A stretch of DNA of 64,000 bases, taken from positions 12,940,810 to 13,004,809 of the forward strand of contig CAXIPT010000001.1 of NCBI GenBank assembly GCA_964030475.1, read 5' to 3'. Below are positions 63,764-64,000 of the stretch, piece by piece. How positions within the stretch are numbered: position 1 is the first letter of the stretch; every line of letters starts with the position of its first letter. The notes under the pieces were generated by a model. That model did not search any database and was not told the origin of the DNA. It saw only the letters and a program-made list of their open reading frames with translations. Made by a program: the position numbers and the translations under genes. The DNA comes from Tethya wilhelma. Taxonomy: Eukaryota; Porifera; Demospongiae; Tethyida; Tethyidae.

Positions 63764-64000
63764 GTAAGCGAAGCTACTACACATCTAGTGTAATTTTAAA
63801 ATTTCCCTTTATAGTTGTAGTCGTGGTCTGACTCTTCCTAAGCTTGAAAACTTTAAGTAAAACTAGAATACAGAATGGGAGAAAAATTTTGTATAGTCCA
63901 GAAAAAAATTGTGCTTAGGTTATACTTGCTAGACTTCAGAATGCACCTCACAGAATCCATTTCATATCAGTTGGGCTCAAAAGTTGGGGGAGGGGGAGGG
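63764..64000. other. Intron of the receptor kinase at the window edge
   Basis: Follows a GTAAGC donor after the kinase N-lobe exon. No further exon is seen before the window ends in a G-rich run. Confidence 0.6.

Overview
The window is animal nuclear DNA: AT-rich, with short GT-AG introns (about 50-500 bp), dense foldback repeats and metazoan gene families (BBS1, KIF19, PHF5A, mu-crystallin, a multidomain receptor tyrosine kinase). A sponge (probably a demosponge) is the best guess. The reasons are the compact introns and a receptor tyrosine kinase with an architecture unlike the standard vertebrate families. This is inference, and I cannot name a species. Single N characters occur at several joins and a sequencing-adapter sequence sits at 43269-43300, so part of the long-range order may be an assembly product.

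Layout. 1-7.3 kb: a large degenerate tandem-repeat field holding two exons of a gamma-glutamyltransferase and several foldback elements. 7.35-10.7 kb (-): BBS1, lacking its last ~50 codons. 11.2-13.8 kb: decayed KIF19 and PHF5A exons and an orphan signal-peptide exon. 14.0-17.0 kb (+): receptor P1. 17.3-19.3 kb: a second minisatellite. 19.6-21.8 kb: decayed BBS1, KIF19 and PHF5A fragments. 22.0-24.4 kb (+): receptor P2, with a premature stop after the membrane segment. 25.1-25.9 kb: decayed BBS1 fragments. 26.6-31.9 kb (-): complete KIF19. 32.2-33.06 kb (+): complete PHF5A, head to head with KIF19. 33.3-33.6 kb: decayed receptor. 34.4-36.4 kb (+): receptor P3. 37.4-39.1 kb: decayed receptor, GC-rich satellite and a perfect copy of PHF5A exon 4. 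39.8-42.0 kb (+): receptor P4. 43.0-44.3 kb: two PHF5A exon-3 copies in opposite orientation around an adapter and a death-domain fragment. 44.7-47 kb: foldback transposons. 47.3-51.3 kb (-): complete CRYM. 51.5-64 kb (+): a receptor tyrosine kinase (LDLa, Cys-rich modules, CCP, Calx-beta, nidogen/NIDO, Ig, EGF, CCP, membrane segment, kinase) that runs off the window.

Main result. Receptors P1-P4 form a tandem family of type I membrane proteins that I cannot place in a named domain family. Each has a signal peptide, a Cys-containing ectodomain of about 185 residues, a Ser/Thr/Pro-rich stalk, one membrane helix and a tail rich in tyrosine motifs (repeated NEAY, YxN, YxxV). Each is preceded by PHF5A, KIF19 or BBS1 debris. 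The ancestral unit therefore appears to have been BBS1-KIF19-PHF5A-receptor, copied in tandem. The conserved genes then survived once each (BBS1 in unit 1; KIF19 and PHF5A in unit 3), while receptors survived in nearly every unit. This is how an expanding, diversifying recognition-receptor array would look. A role in immunity or self-recognition is inference only.
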